From the NCBI GenBank assembly GCA_964415885.1, contig CAYQCE010000039.1, positions 1 through 34,140 of the forward strand: a DNA stretch of 34,140 nt, in the 5' to 3' direction. The notes under the pieces are model-generated. The model was not told where the DNA came from. It was given only the letters and a program-made list of their open reading frames with translations, and made no database searches. This DNA comes from CAYQCE01 sp964415885 (GTDB lineage: Bacteria > Zixibacteria > MSB-5A5 > JAABVY01 > JAHJOQ01). Shown piece by piece: positions 33,697 to 34,140 of the stretch. The stretch's first letter is position 1. The number at the start of each line of letters is the position of its first letter. A program made the position numbers and the translations under genes.

Positions 33697-34140
33697 ATGC
33701 AGAGTAAACGAGAGAATTCACAACAGGCGATGACGCTCCTTCCGCCACTTGAGAGTTTCATACCTAAGGATCACTATCTTTACCGTTTGAACCGAGTACT
33801 TGATTTGAGTTTTGTTCACGATACGGTACGAGATCGTTACTGTCAGGATAACGGTCGTCCGTCAATCGATCCAGAGGTGATCATCCGTTTATTTATGATT
33901 CAGGCTATAGACGGGATGTCTCATGTACGGGAGTTGATGCGTCAGGTGCAGGTGAACCTGGCTTATCGCTGGTTCATCGGCTACGGTTTAGATGAGAGTT
34001 TGCCGGATCATTCGACGTTATCGAAGGCCTTGGACAGATTCGGCGACGAGGTGTTTAACGATCTTTTTGATCGGAGTATCTCCCAGTGAGAGGTTAAAGT
34101 ACAGGGGTCGACAAGATGGACGTCCTGATCGACTGCTTTA
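33697..34140 (+). pseudogene. IS1182-like transposase, 5' part, probably decayed
   Basis: 131 codons from the ATG at 33697 to a TGA at 34087-34089. The product matches the N-terminal domain common to IS1182-type and related IS5-like transposases: LLPPLESFIPKDHYLYRLN, NGRPSIDPEVIIRLFMIQ, and RELMRQVQVNLAYRWFIGYGLDESLPDHSTLSK, with no catalytic DDE residue yet reached. The family usually runs well over 400 aa. In-frame TGA codons occur at 34087 and 34126, yet the last in-frame codons read S-T-A-L, like the block around the first catalytic Asp, suggesting decay by point mutation or a small indel rather than a natural end. The window edge cuts the rest off. Confidence 0.65.

Noticed and set aside
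34087..34089. In-frame TGA read as a recoded amino acid (alternative genetic code)
   Set aside because: TGA serves as an ordinary stop for many genes in the window, for example hemW, nadB, guaA-adjacent genes and folE2.
1..34140. CRISPR arrays, tRNA or rRNA genes
   Set aside because: No regularly spaced direct repeats and no tRNA T-arm/acceptor combinations or rRNA signatures were seen by eye in the gaps.

Overview
The window comes from a Gram-negative bacterium of moderate GC content. Lipid A/Kdo genes (waaA, lpxK), a FadL-type outer-membrane protein, a lipoprotein and a secreted tricorn-type protease all point to an outer membrane. The mix of tricorn/TolB-propeller protease, FolE2, multi-PAS/LuxR sensor and short dispersed palindromes of the 'attgcgaggagcg' kind resembles uncultivated FCB-group genomes such as Zixibacteria. 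That placement is inference; no rRNA or tRNA gene was found to confirm it.

Layout. 1-300: intergenic palindromic repeat. 302-1435: hemW. 1723-3110 (minus): a small-protein operon made of a stand-alone cyanophycin-synthetase-N-like protein with a C-terminal winged helix, followed by three small paralogous proteins. 3341-4669: rarA. 4679-5404 (minus): GAF sensor with a C-terminal Cys4 motif. 5637-6518: EamA transporter, convergent across a shared terminator with a minus-strand HU-like gene. 7184-8587 (minus): asnS. 8588-9877: 1.3 kb without a credible protein gene. Most of it looks like a minus-strand transcription unit of about 860 nt with a strong promoter, strong internal base-pairing and a classic intrinsic terminator, i.e. 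a candidate large structured RNA.

9878-16403 is a tightly packed plus-strand run: waaA-lpxK-nadB-guaA-polyprenyl diphosphate synthase. It covers envelope Kdo2-lipid A, NAD, GMP and isoprenoid-quinone precursor synthesis, with start/stop overlaps between the first members. 16504-18077 holds a two-gene module, TcmP plus Gp37/Gp68-like three-Cys protein, that looks like an accessory insertion. Two tiny overlapping ORFs follow. 18797-21625 (minus) is uvrA. 21858-24579 encodes a FadL-like porin and an esterase-fold lipoprotein that lacks its nucleophilic serine, ending in a strong terminator. A short hypothetical gene follows, then a large minus-strand tricorn-like protease divergent from folE2, then a sensor with eight PAS domains and a LuxR-type HTH. 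The right edge carries the 5' part of an IS1182-like transposase that appears decayed.

The two observations most worth pursuing are the putative ~860-nt structured RNA between asnS and waaA, and the CphA-N-like/winged-helix protein with its three small paralogs.
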